Assembly (NCBI GenBank): GCA_037176885.1
Contig: JAWWNJ010000030.1
Span: 682,001-746,000, forward strand
Length of the DNA stretch: 64,000 nucleotides
Origin: Favolaschia claudopus
Taxonomy: Eukaryota > Basidiomycota > Agaricomycetes > Agaricales > Mycenaceae
Direction: 5' to 3'
Under the pieces are notes generated by a model, which saw only the letters and a program-made list of their open reading frames with translations, was not told the origin of the DNA and did no database searches. A program made the translations under genes and the position numbers. The first letter of the stretch is position 1. The number at the start of each line of letters is the position of its first letter. This document shows positions 1-11,308 of the stretch, piece by piece.

Positions 1-527
1 ATTCATCCAGAGGCGGTCGAGCAATTTACAAGCCAGAATTGTTGAGAGGTCGTGAAAACAAGACGCAGACTGTTAAGTGTTACACTTGTGACATTGTCAC
101 ACTTGACGCTCTGGGCGTGGCGGCTGAGTTGGCGGTGTGTGAAGGTGGCTGTGAGACTTGACATGTTAAGTGGACCCAGCTGATCGGCCGGTTAACCCCG
201 ACATGTTCGGCCCATGTCCCATGCAAGTGCCTGTGGTTGCCTATGTCTCGGACGCCTCGTCTCAAGCATCACACACTCCCTCTGCCCTCTACGTATTTTC
301 ATCATCACACCATCTCCGTCCTCTCCCGTACCTTACTATCATTCCTACTGCATTGCACTCCAACCACACATCCTCTCCGGAATCTACTCTCTCTAGTACT
401 GCCGTTCCTTCCACTGTCAGGTCACATTATCTACGTTTCCATATGATACCTCACAATCTTAATACGAGTCAACTTTCACTCACAAACAACGATTGAGATT
501 AAGAATTAGTAAAACGGCTAATATACG
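1..527. other. Intergenic stretch, no gene recognised
   Basis: No protein domain or RNA gene is visible. Bases from about 270 to 480 are pyrimidine-rich with short open frames of biased composition. This looks like a leader or promoter-proximal region for the possible exon at 528. I see no conserved promoter element that I would defend. Confidence 0.4.
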
Positions 528-589
528 ATGCCCAACCCCTACAATCGTCAACCCATCCATCACCCTGCCTATCCGAATGCAGAACCAAG
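528..589 (+). CDS. Possible first exon of a hypothetical gene, truncated
   Basis: An ATG at 528 opens a Pro/Asn/His/Tyr-rich frame beginning MPNPYNRQP. It reaches a plausible GT donor (GTACCT) at 590. The T-rich end of the LINE lies about 27 bp further on. I infer that a gene started here and was separated from its remaining exons by the LINE insertion. No downstream exon could be assigned, so this is a composition-based guess. Confidence 0.25.
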
Positions 590-998
590 GTACCTCTCTT
601 CCCCGTGAAATGCATATTTTCTTTTCTTTTCTTTTTTTTTAATCCAATTTATTTGCCCCTCACCGCGTACGGTATGTCGGGCATCGTCTGTATGATACAA
701 GCTCTCTGTGTATGTATGTCTATGTAAATGATGTAGCAGCGATATCATGCCCGACACCCCAACCTTAGGAGTGACGAGCGGTGGCGCTTTGCGCCGATTA
801 AACGAAGTCCGTGAGGCCTAGATGTAGGGTAAGTGGCCATCGGCATAGGATATTTGGGGTAAAGGCCCCCGAATCTGGCGGGCACTGGTGGGTAAAGTAA
901 GGCGGGTATAGTAAAGAGACGAGTAAATTTTGTTTCGGTTTCGGCATGGACTGGCGGCTGTCGAGCACGGCGGCTTGATGAACTCATTACGAATTTGC

Positions 999-3934
999 TT
1001 AGTTTGCGGCAGGGGGGAGGTCTGGTAGAACACCATGTATGGAGTGGAAGCGCCTCGTACGTCCCAGAAAGCGGAAGAGGTGGGGAAGGAGTTTCTGGGA
1101 GCCCAGCAGCTTCGTGAGAACCCGTGCGCTGGGGCCGGCGGCTCGGTACATGGCCTGTCGTGCATCGTGATGGGTTGGGCAGTGGACGAGGAAGTGTTCA
1201 ACAGACTCCTCTGAGCGCCGACAGTTTGGGCATAGCGGGGAGTTGGCTTTGCCGATGCGATGGAGATGTTTGGCAAGAGGGATGTGGCTGGTGCGGAGCT
1301 GGAGGAGAAGAACGGCGAGGCTGCGTGGGAGATTGTTTGCGATGAGGAGGTAGGATCCTCTGGTGAGTTTGGAGTCATATCGCATGGTGGTGGTGTATCG
1401 TTTGGATTCTTTCCAGTGCTTCTCGATATTGCTCTTCATCCACGCGAGATAATCCTGGCGCACTGCAGCGCGTCCCCACGGAAGCTCCCAGCGAAGAAGG
1501 CGGGGTAAATCATTCGCGGCCGTGGATCTGCGCTCCAATGCAGCCCGTTTGGCCTCCTCGTCTGCGCGTTCATTGCCCACAATGTCTCGATGCCCTGGTG
1601 CCCACCGGATGATGAGGTTTATGTGAGGGTGCTGTCGTTTGAGTTTCCGCGCTGTCGCATGCCAGAGATCCCAGATCCAATGGGAAGGGGTGGGTGTGTG
1701 TGACTGAGTGGCACGGATAGCTGGCTGGCTGTCGACAACGATGACAATATCGCCCGAAAGTACGGTACAACGCCGGAGGAGGGTGAGAGCGAGAACCCCT
1801 CCAATCCCTTCTGCCTCAAAAACTGTGTGGTGCTCCGAGTCCCCCAGATAATACCGTATGGAGTCGATTTCGCTGCCGTGCTCGTAAAGGATCGCTGACG
1901 CGCCAATATGCCCATCTATGCCCGAACCGTCAGTATATACTTTGTAAATGGAACTGTCCTTTTTGTCTAATTCTATTGCATCTTCCTTCGAGCTCGGTAT
2001 TCTCACCGCCATACTCGATGTCCACTCTGCCGCTACTCTTACCGCCTTCACCTCCTCCATCCTGCTTGGCCATAGGGAAAAATCTCCGATAAGGTCGTGT
2101 ATTGGTGTTGCGTGTCGTCGTAAATGTCGAGTGCTGTCTTGTCGAATATAGTCATGGAGGGGGTGAGAGGAGGGGAGAGTGGAGAGACGCAAGGCTGCGT
2201 TCAGCCTTGTTTTCTCGACGAGGTTGGTGATGGAGAGGAGATGAGCGTAAATGTCGAGCACCTCCGTGGGAGTGGAAGGCATCGCTCCAGTGATGGCCAA
2301 AGCTGCACGGCGTTGTATCGTGCGCAGCTTCTTGACAACTCCTCGCTCTGTCTTCTTTCTACAAAACAACTGTCTGTTATGTGCCGGTGGGGATAGAGAA
2401 ACATCAGCAGCATACAGCATGCGTGGAACGCATACTCCAAGATACAACCGCCGCATTTCGGACGCCCCAATGCCGCGCGACGGCCTTGCTATTCGCGCCG
2501 TCTGGATCAGCCAAGCTTGACCTTTGGCGAGCGCCGCCGCTTCCTGCTGGTGCCAACGCAACTCGCGGTCCAAATGAACACCGAGGAGCTTAACAGACTC
2601 CGCCGACTTGATTTTATGTGGCCCAAGGCGTAAGTCAGAGCGCGGGAGGGGAACTCTCTTGATCCCTGTGAACCCAGGGAGCGGATTAATACGCTGGCGT
2701 GAGTAATCGCAGCATTGGTATTTCGCTGGTCCGAACTTGGCGTTGTGGGCTTCTCCCCATTTTTCCACTCCGTCTCGGCGCTGGTACATGTTCCGGATTT
2801 TCTTGTGGGTGGACTTGAAGTCTTTGGCTACTGCCACAAGGGTCTCATCGTCAACAAAGACGACGCCGTCTTCACCTGCTGATGTTCGTGGAATACCTGC
2901 TAAATCAGCGTTGTAACCCGCATATAGGAATCCTGAGTGAGGATCCCCTTGATCAAGACCCCCGTCGATGGTGAAGGAGCTCGAGACGTAGTCCCCAAAA
3001 GCAAGCTTTCCTGTACGTCCAGCAAACCGTCTCCGTAGCCAATTGATATGTTGAACTGGGACTCCCCGCATTCGTAGGTTGTGAAACAACCGATCCAAGT
3101 CTACACTCGGGAACGCACCCTTCACATCCATGCACAACACGGTCGCTACCTTCCCGACCTCCCACGCGTCTTTAATGATCTTGACCACCTTGTGTAAGGC
3201 ATTCGTCGTCGAGCGACCCGGCCGAGCGCCAAACTGGCTGGCCGGGAGAATCCCCGCGAGCTCGGCTTCCGCCGTGCATTGCTCATTCTTCGCCGCGTAC
3301 CACAATCGAGGTATACCTTTTGTGAGAGCTATTGGCCTGTGCGCTCCCGGGTCAGCATAATCGGGCTTGCCCGGCTTGCGCATGACAAGGATGTGAAGAT
3401 CTGCCCATCCGTCTGGATAATGTTCGAGGTCGTCGAGCGACCGAAAAATGGGACCGAGTATTGGCACTAAAAGGTTAGCACATTCGGTGAAAAAGCAATT
3501 AGCCATTGAATCTGGGTAAGTAGCCTTGTATGGCTTCATGCGTTGGATTGCCTTATGAATGACTGCGTCAGGCAGCGGTTTCCACTCCCACGCAGGCGCG
3601 GGGTAGACCGGGTTGGCCGGTACGGAGGATGTGGGCATTTTGGCTGGAAAAAATTCCGTGCGCAACATTTCTGTCTTCTCCTCATTAGTCTCCGCCATCG
3701 TCACTGCCGTGTTTTGATTGGGATCCCGTCGCACCAGCGTGGGTATCCGGGATGTTCCTCCGTCGCTCGGAGGGGCGTTCAAGAAGCGATGGGCATCCCA
3801 GACCTGAGACGGCCCAAGGTTTGCCAGCCACTCAACCCAATGCTCCGCCTTTCCGATCCTGACAGCCGCAACGTAAGCCCTGACCGCGGCGCGCGTCTCA
3901 TCGTGGACCGGATGTTCGAGGAAGAACCGGAATT
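999..3934 (-). CDS. LINE ORF2, reverse transcriptase and RNase H portion
   Basis: A long uninterrupted frame. Reverse transcriptase motifs in order are an RPIALT-type motif, the first catalytic Asp region (VLCMDVKGAFPSVD), GLDQGDP, and the active-site FVDD, a variant of YxDD usual in fungal LINEs. RNase H follows, with YTDGSG, an EAEG motif, VVDSQ and a GHRDIVGNERAD motif. Near the end is CPNCRRSEESVEHFLVHC, a CCHC zinc-knuckle-like motif. The frame also continues upstream of any ATG to 3934 (motif AEHWVEWLANLG), where the CACTG-ended insertion begins. In an intact element this would be the second half of a continuous ORF2. I see no stop codon in this segment. Confidence 0.92.
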
Positions 3935-4459
3935 CACTGCATTCCGGGCCTTGGTAGCCGAAGTCAGTTTACGTCAGGCTACCTTCGGCTACCTCGGGCT
4001 ACGCCGTAGCCGAGCTTCGCCGACGCCGAGTCGACGAAATTTCACCTACGTCAGCCTACCTCCGTTATACGTCCGTCTACTTGAAGCTCGTATTTTGCGC
4101 TTTAATCACACAGACACCTCTTCTTTTCTCATATTCTTGAACTACAGCCCTCAACTATCAATTTCTAACACCCCTAAGCCTTCTCCAGCAAAATTTGAAC
4201 GAAATTACGCGCTCGTTCCAAATATAGTCGAGATATTGATGAAGTTGACGTTAATCGGCCAAATCGGACCTGCCAACCGGAAATTTTCACTTTCTGCTTC
4301 ACAACGTGGACCTGGGGGCCCTAGTACACCATTTCAAGGCCAAAGAAGCGCAGAAAGAATAGCACAACGGCGCAGAGAGGGTGATTATACTGTAATTTCG
4401 TCTACCTCCGTCTCCATGAGTAGACGAAGTCTTCGTCTACGACCCCTCGGAATGCAGTG
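3935..4459. mobile_element. 525-bp CACTG-ended TIR element inside LINE ORF2
   Basis: The ends are a perfect 12-bp inverted repeat, CACTGCATTCCG and its complement. They are flanked by the 3-bp direct repeat ATT (3932-3934 and 4460-4462). CACTG/CACTA ends with a 3-bp duplication are the signature of CACTA/EnSpm-type elements. No transposase is encoded, so it is non-autonomous. Repeats of TCGTCTAC and CTACC near both ends resemble subterminal repeats. Removing the element and one ATT rejoins the LINE reading frame exactly. Confidence 0.85.
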
Positions 4460-5509
4460 ATTTGAAGGCAAGACGCTGCAACTTGCACTTTGCATTCTTG
4501 AGACCACGCATTTCACTGGTGTACCATCTCCTCGCATACGGTGACGGTCTCGACATCTTGACTGTTGCGTGTGTTACCTTGGTCACCGCATCCTCCATAC
4601 GTTTTACTGCTTCCATCACCTCCTCCACGGAGTCATACGACTCGGGTTGAGGCATCTGCGCCAGTTCGCTTGCCAGCTGTTTGCGAAACTCGGACCAGTC
4701 CGCCTTCCGATACATCGGTTTGGGAGTGAATAATGTCACGTCGAGTTCCGAATCCAGGATCTGTATAACTGGATAATGATCAGTTTTAACCGGTTTTTTG
4801 CTAGGGTCAGTAGTGCATGAAATATATAGCATGGGAGAAGGGATGGTGAGCAAAAGACATTGTCGGGCCGGGTGTGGTTTCCCGTCCCAAAGGCACGGAG
4901 CGTGGGGATATCTCGTGGAAGGGCCATGCGCATGGAGTGTCGGGCAAGGAGGTCAAGAAGCGGCTGAGCCAAATCAAGGTTGCGGGTGGTGAAAAGGTGA
5001 TGGTTTCGAAGTTCATCCCACAGTGGATGATGGCGGTTGAAGTCTCCAGCCCAGATATAACGTACCGGAACCGAGGCGGAGGTGGCTGCTGGGCTGCGAA
5101 GATACTCCCGCACCGCATCAAGAGCTCGGTTATGGTTGCAGTCGTTGTATACATTGATGATCCGCACAATACCCAAGCGCGGTACTGTGAGCTCTATAGC
5201 TGTGACGTCTGGTGATTGGATTTCGATCTCCGTCCAGGAAGAGGTGGGAATGCGGGTATTGACGAGGATCATCGAGCGTGTTGACTGTGGCGTACGTCCG
5301 TGTGTTGGTGGGTAAACAGTGGTATATGCCCGCGTTGATCTCGAGACGCCACGGAAGTCGATGTACGGTTCTTGTATCAAGCCTATCCCCCAATAATTGG
5401 GGCTGAAAGAATTTAAAAAGTCAGTTTGCGCATCGAGGGATTTGTTAAGGTTTTGGCTCCATATGCGCAATTGTCGCCCAAACCCATTGACTTGTGCTTG
5501 ATTATTCAT
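4460..5509 (-). pseudogene. LINE ORF2, endonuclease portion (one frameshift)
   Basis: The frame starts at the ATG at 5509, which overlaps the ORF1 stop. It encodes an endonuclease/exonuclease/phosphatase-type fold: RIWSQNLNKS, LIQEPYID, IWAGDFNRHHPLWD and the HTRPDNVFCS motif. The last motif, KTDHYPVI, lies in a different frame, so a one-base frameshift sits around 4815-4835. The second frame continues to the insertion at 4459 and joins the RT half when the insertion is removed. The enzyme would nick target DNA for target-primed reverse transcription in an intact element. Confidence 0.88.
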
Positions 5510-6204
5510 TGAGACCGTCCACCCTCTGGGGGAGATCGCTGCTGAAGCCTGGGAGTACCTTGCATGTGCTCCTCGTCTAAGTCCTCCTCAATCGGTGGCA
5601 ACTGACGCTTGGGGCTCATCCGTGAGGGCCCAACATCTTCGTCAGTCACCCTGTCCCCCCAAAGCCCGTCGCTAAGGACGACATTCGCCATACCACCCGT
5701 ACTGCGCAGCGCCTCTACCTTCTTTGCTAGCTTCTGCTTTACCGCCACTGCTGCCTGCCTGCGTGCCAGATCAGGATCCGCCTCATCCTCATCTGATTGC
5801 GCCCCCTTCTCGCTACTCATCTGTGCCGCACGATCTGGGTGCATCCTACGATCAGTTGACGCATGCTGGGTGAGGCCCATCTCCGGCAGCGTCCTCTGTA
5901 CGGGTCCCCACTCCCCTGCCTCACCACCTGTTGCTCGCGACTTCTGTCCCCCTTTCTTCGTTCGTTCGCGTAAAGCCGCCACGACCGGTGGAGCAGGACC
6001 AGGTCCACGCGGCCGGGTGGGAGGACCATTCCCACCCTTGACCTTCAATCCTGCCTCCTCATGCGTGACCCAAGTCGTGGGATCGTCTGCGACCAAGAAG
6101 TATGGGTACTTAGCTTCCGGATTACGCTCCCATGCATATTGCACTTTTTCTTCAAATATGGGGCATGTACGGTCTCCAGCTCCATGGCCGTGATACTCAA
6201 GAAT
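5506..6204 (-). CDS. LINE ORF1 (gag-like), 3' portion
   Basis: The open frame runs from 6204 to the TGA at 5506. Near its start is GHGAGDRTCP, which looks like the His-Cys end of a CCHC zinc knuckle. It is followed by an Ala/Pro/Arg-rich, probably disordered region and an acidic C-terminal part. There is no credible ATG, and an in-frame TAG lies at 6205-6207, so the N-terminal zinc knuckles are missing or decayed. ORF1 stops and ORF2 starts within one ATGA overlap. Confidence 0.75.
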   Translation of the reverse strand: MLEYHGHGAGDRTCPIFEEKVQYAWERNPEAKYPYFLVADDPTTWVTHEEAGLKVKGGNGPPTRPRGPGPAPPVVAALRERTKKGGQKSRATGGEAGEWGPVQRTLPEMGLTQHASTDRRMHPDRAAQMSSEKGAQSDEDEADPDLARRQAAVAVKQKLAKKVEALRSTGGMANVVLSDGLWGDRVTDEDVGPSRMSPKRQLPPIEEDLDEEHMQGTPRLQQRSPPEGGRSQ

Positions 6205-8813
6205 CTATATGAAGTTTGCTTAAACAATCCCTGTCTCGACAGCAAATCAGGTTAAGCCATCGTTTACTTAAACAGCCAGTAGGCGGCGCACCGGGCAGCC
6301 CTGCCAAGCTTGAACCTGTTTAACGAGGATTAAGCACGACTTTTGAACAGTGTTGAACAAAACCGTTCAAATCGGTGTTCATCAATCAATTATATTGAGC
6401 GTAATATACCGAATACATTGATCTACAGATTAACAGAACAGGATTAATCAGTGCTAATCCGACCGATTAACAGAACAGCAGAGGGGTTCAAACAAACTTG
6501 GAAGATGGTCAGAGAAGAAAGAGGACAAAAGCAGAGAAGCTCGAACAATGTTAGCCATCGACGAGGAGTGGTATGGCGATGCGAAACAGGGCGGACATGT
6601 GGAAATGGGAGAGGCAAGATGCTTACCATCTTGGGCGGCCGACCTACATATCTGTGGTATTGCGCGAGATTCTGGGCAGAATACATGAAGGGCGTCAGTA
6701 TGGGACAGAACGAACAGAAACACCACACCCGCACATAAATCTCCCACATCTCAGGTATAATGCACGGGGATGTCCCGCAACAGAGTTTCGAAGCTCAGAT
6801 TCCTGATTCCAAGCGGCAGGAGAGCAGTTTCAATATACAATGGAAGAACGTACGTTCATGACCGGCTCATCTGCACGTGCAATACCCCAGGACATCGAAG
6901 ACAGCAAAGGTGGTCGGAAAGGGCGAAGCAAGGATCAGAAGCGAAGATAAGAATAGGTTGTGGCTTACTATGGTGACCCACGCAACGAATCCCGCCCCAA
7001 TAACTAAGTAATGGTGAGGGCGGCACACGGCCACGGCGGACGACATGCGGGCACGGGAGACATGATTGAGAAGATGAGCGGGAAGCATAGTTCAGGCGAG
7101 GGGAGCAAGCATACGTTGCGGTGGACCACACAGCTCGCGCCGCTGAATGCGAGTCAAAGACAAATTTGGTGGTGTCGACGTCGACGGGATTGCGCACCAG
7201 ATCTCGACAAACGTCTGTTCCGAGGCGCTGAAAAGTTGGGTGACAGCGTTATGTTACAAGTTGCATCCTCTCAGGGTATGCAAATGGCGGTTTGAGGCGG
7301 GGGTGAACGACGAGTGGGAAGGACGACAGAGGACGACATGGTGGGGAAGAAAGAGAGGCGATGTGACATTGTGACACCAACAAACAAATTCTCATGGACA
7401 CGTGTCACCAGTTAACATCTGCCGAGCCCCGACTGCGCCGGCTCGCCACCACGCGGTCACGAGCTTTCGTCTTTGAGGCCACCATTCTCGCGTAAGTCGC
7501 GTCTTTACCCTACTTTTCTTTCTGTGCCATATATGATTACTTATCGTAAGTGTATATCTCTGTATATCCAGTTCTCTGGGTCTTTTTTACTTACGCAATT
7601 TTGTCTCGGGGGCGGCTTGAGGCTAAAGATTCGGGTCTAAGTACTAGTAGGGTCGCGACGCGGACCCGACCCGGCAAATCACGGCATGAACTCTAAGAAA
7701 ATCGAATGAGTCCACCATAATCAAAGTCATACCCAGAGATTCCACCTTTGTACTGCCTCGAGATTGGCAACTTGCTCAACTGCACGTTCAAAACTGTCTT
7801 GTCTAAACAACGGAGTCACCGTTGCGGCAGAGGATCCTCAATTTCCTCAGGGTCTTGTGCTGACCAACTCTCACTCCACAGAACCTCCCAAGTACTTACA
7901 TGCTTGCCTTGCCTGTCGGACCTTACGCGATTGTCAGTCGGAATTGAAGTACGCAATGAATTTCAAACATCAATCAATCCGCACACTGAACGGTAGGAAA
8001 AAATCTTACTTGCGGCGGTCGAAGTTCACTTGAATCCGGTCAAGATCATAGTTCAGCGAGGTCTGAATATGACAGAGTCTGAGAGAGGCCTAGGGAAAAG
8101 TCAGTCAAGGTCAACCATACAGGATTTATCATGAGCGAGCGAGCTATAGGTGTTATAATTAGACAGGCAGAGCCGTGACTATTTGGTATATTCACGGCAA
8201 AGTGTTGCGTTGAAGGCCAGAGGAGAGTCAGAAGACGTGAGACAAAAGAATTACTAGTACATCATGATAGAACATATTCCTCGAACTTAAGGGGTGCAGA
8301 CTCCAGAGCCAAAACAGCTTGAACAGAAGGAAGTTTAAGTAGAGTAAAACGACGATAACAAGAGCAAAATCTCAGTTTTAAACTGGCAACTATTCAGCAG
8401 AAGTTCGGATTCGAGAGAGGATTGACTCGTAGACGCTGACAGCAAATTTAAAACACCCAAGTCGTGACAGCGTGGCACCAGCATGGCAAACTCCGCGGCG
8501 GAGGGTTTACCGAAGACACGTGCCTATGGAAAATTTCTTGTTGTGTCACAATCGTCACGCCGCTCTTTTCTTTCCCCCACCACCCGCCGAACTCGTCAGC
8601 TCTCGTCCTCTCCCATTCGTCACCCGCTCCGTCTCATACAACCTTCTTCATGCTGATGCACCGAACTCACTGCGCCCTCCACAGCTCCCTTCACCCCTGT
8701 ATGGTCCATGGAGCTCGCTCGTCGACGCATCAAGTGGTACGCGCTGGTTCTGTCCCCGGACTTGACACTGACCTGTCCGCGTGATTCTATTCTACGCGCT
8801 AACACTATCCAGG
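6205..8813. other. 2.6 kb without a recognisable gene
   Basis: Only short frames occur, with no domain, no consistent exon pattern and no obvious TIR pair. Bases 6300-6470 are A+T-rich with repeated GATTAACAGAACAG-like words. Bases 7400-7600 hold GT-rich, splice-donor-like words (GTAAGT at 7546) but no coding frame I would trust. Confidence 0.35.
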
Positions 8814-8814
8814 T

Positions 8815-9945
8815 AACAGCTCCCAAAGCCAGTACCAATAATCTCGCCGACACAGTGCTACAGGTGTTCATGGAAGCCATCCAAAAGTGGGGGACCCCCT
8901 CCCGTACACGCGGAGATCGCGGCGGAGAGAATACCAAGGTTGCGATTTGGATGGTGATGCATAGAGGACCAGGGCGCGCATCTTTCATGTGGGGCTCGTG
9001 AGTCTGTGTTAACTTGTTTGCATGACTTGATCTTACTTTTGTGCTGGAACAGATCTACCCGTAGCACGCGCATTGAGCGTTTATGGGTTGAGGTGGGCAC
9101 TCAGTTTGCACGGCGGTGGAGAGGTTTCTTCACGCGTCTTGGGAGACTTCATAGGCTTGACCGCAAAAACCCCGCGCATCTGTGGCTTCTCCACCATCTC
9201 TTTCTCGATGAACTCAACGCCGACTGCGAGGAGTTTCAAGAGGAATGGAACCATCACCCCATTAGCGGGCGGATGACGGGTGATCAAAGTCCCTGGGCGC
9301 GTTGCTTATCTTATTGATCCTGAATACATCCTCATGTTAATCCAGGATATGCGGTACATGGGCCAACTTACACAGGGAATTTACCGGGAAGATCCTTTGG
9401 ATGCAGTGGACCCCCTCGATGGCATTCACCCGGATGCTATCAATCGCTATTATGGCGTCGACGGAAGAAGGCTCCGCAGAAGTCGAAACCAGACTGGCGC
9501 CGGCACTTCAGAGCTCGAGGCAGATGACGATGAAGACGTGGAACCATCTGAGCAAGAGCAGCTCGAGAATCGCATTGGCGCCGACCTTGCACAGAATATC
9601 CGACACCAGCCGGTCAAGGTTGCCAAACACCGCTCTCCCTTCAAAGACGATGACCTCTAGCAGCAATTTCTCGCCTTGCTCGAAGATGTTCTAGCAGAAC
9701 CTGAACTTATCCCTGAAGAATATGGTGTACTGGTGGAAGAATGGGAGGAGGACAGCTACCCGGAGGTGGAGGTATTCCGTCCGGGCACAAAGGGGAAGGA
9801 GATTTCGGTGGTTCTTCCGCGCGAGGAGTGGTATCCGAGGGTTGTGCGTTGGGTTAAGGCAGTTGATCTGTTGTCCCGTGTTCTGCATGAGCTGGCCGAG
9901 GTCAACTCGGACGCAGCGAGCTCGAGCGACGAAGAGGAAGATTGA
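8815..9945 (+). pseudogene. Integrase-core-domain protein, decayed
   Basis: The protein matches a family of intron-containing integrase-core proteins common in mushroom genomes and not linked to a reverse transcriptase. I recognise it by ASTNN, RTRGDRGGEN and, after a 55-bp intron at 8998-9052 (GTGAGT...AACAG), the TRIERLWVEVGTQFARRW block and NHHPISG. The C-terminal part begins MRYMGQLTQGIY and ends in an acidic tail. The 5' portion with the first catalytic Asp is absent. The frame changes around 9280-9345 and a TAG occurs at 9658-9660, so this copy cannot make the full protein. The family's function is unknown to me; the fold suggests descent from a transposase or integrase. Confidence 0.75.
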
Positions 9946-10035
9946 AGTGGTGATGTATTCACATTCATTTTCTTACGGTACAGTGTACTGGCACGCGGAT
10001 TGTGTAGAATACGATAAGATGTAGCTTCTAACAGT

Positions 10036-10980
10036 CTGCAAACGGTCGAGACGTATGTTAGTTCAAAGAAAAACTCAAAGGATATAGAGGAGATACGCAC
10101 TATATTGCTACTCCCATAACGGAAACGCGGCAATAATGGCAATGGGACGATAACACCGAGCCCGTCGGCAACGCAGGTCGAAAGGGAGGCTTCAGGGCTA
10201 TCAGAAAACACATGCAATCAAAAAGAAACTCGAAGATTTGGAGGAGATACACACCGTTTGTCAAAACAGTCATTTTGGCTGAGGTGGCGGAAAATTGTTG
10301 GGGACGACGAGATTTTGGGCATTGGGACGGCACTTTGAATGTAGTACGGTATAAGAAAAGTGCCAGAAGCTTCAAAGGACGAGGTAAGACATGCCAAATG
10401 ACGAAGAAATGGTGGAGAAACATACCCGGGACCCTCAAAACTCATGTATCCACTTCCTGCCCCCAAATCGAAGTGCGCACGAAGTTTCGCTGCTTGTGGG
10501 GCAATAAAAGCTATACTTGACGGACGAGGGAGGTCTAACGCTCCCAATTAAACGTTAGATCGAGTGAAGAGAAGAATATTTGAAAGAGATACTGACCTAT
10601 TCTGACATGCAGTGATTTTGATGGGTGGTGTCCAAGAAACGATGAAAGCGACGGGACTTCCGGCCGCGATTGCCCGGGTGACATTCAAGAATGAAAGAGG
10701 GGGGTTGAGGGCGTTGCTGGGAGCATCTTGAATCACGCAAAAAGAACCAGAACTAATGAAGATATTCACCTTTCATCCCAAAGACCCATAACTGACTTCC
10801 CACCCAGACCAAGCTTCTACCCGGCAGTTTATCCAATGAGTACAACCCCAGGGAGTGGAGGAGGTTTAGAGGCGGTCAAATCGTTGCCAGAGGTGCCCTG
10901 GACGATGCCGGATTGGGCTGAGGAAGCAGTACAAAGTGGCATATTGATTTGCTGCAGTTTGGGGAGTTGTAGCTAGTTGA
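10036..10980 (-). CDS. Unrecognised multi-intron gene (candidate)
   Basis: Several minus-strand segments with normal protein composition are separated by intron-like stretches. Donors read GTGAATATC (about 10769), GTCAGTATC (about 10600), GTATGTTTC (about 10426), GTGTGTATC (about 10252) and GTGCGTATC (about 10098). Each is followed 43-65 bp later by an AG acceptor behind a pyrimidine run. One exon reads SPVAFIVSWTPPIKITACQN and another IPYYIQSAVPMPKISSSP. Not every junction keeps frame in my hands, so exon edges are approximate and some decay is possible. No family is recognised. Confidence 0.35.
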
Positions 10981-11308
10981 GCTTGTAAACAAGCCAAAGT
11001 AGAGCCATAGAGCGGTAGTTTAAGTCAAATCGATGTGCGCTATGATGTAGAACGCAGCCAGAGTAGTCCGGTAAGGTCCAGAGGTGAGTTTGGGGGCGGA
11101 GGAAGAGGTTGAGTGGCAACTTCCTTTTTGGGACATCAACCAACCTGGCCTCTACTCACCACCACAAACGCGTCGCGTTGACGCGTTCTCCCTCAACATA
11201 ACGCCGTGGGACCTGTGACCAGACGCGTCGAAAATTCACGGACATCCGTGAATTCTGGGTACTCCACTTCAATCCAACTTCAAACTCCATTGCAAGCTAC
11301 TTTCCTCG

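Larger units (their letters stand above)
617..6204 (-). mobile_element. Tad1-like LINE (non-LTR retrotransposon), 5'-truncated
   Basis: On the minus strand the order is: end of ORF1 (gag-like), ORF2 with an APE-type endonuclease, reverse transcriptase, RNase H and a C-terminal CCHC motif, then a 3' UTR ending in an A-rich tail. The tail appears as T-rich sequence at 617-640 on the plus strand. Endonuclease plus RNase H plus a C-terminal CCHC is the layout of fungal Tad1/I-group elements. The 5' end is incomplete, because the ORF1 frame is closed by a stop at 6205-6207. The copy carries one frameshift near 4820 and a 525-bp insertion at 3935-4459, so it is inactive. No target-site duplication was found. 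Confidence 0.9.

Noticed and set aside
3543..4460. Long plus-strand open frame of 305 residues
   Set aside because: It lies antisense to LINE ORF2 and across the CACTG element, with no domain. It is a shadow frame.
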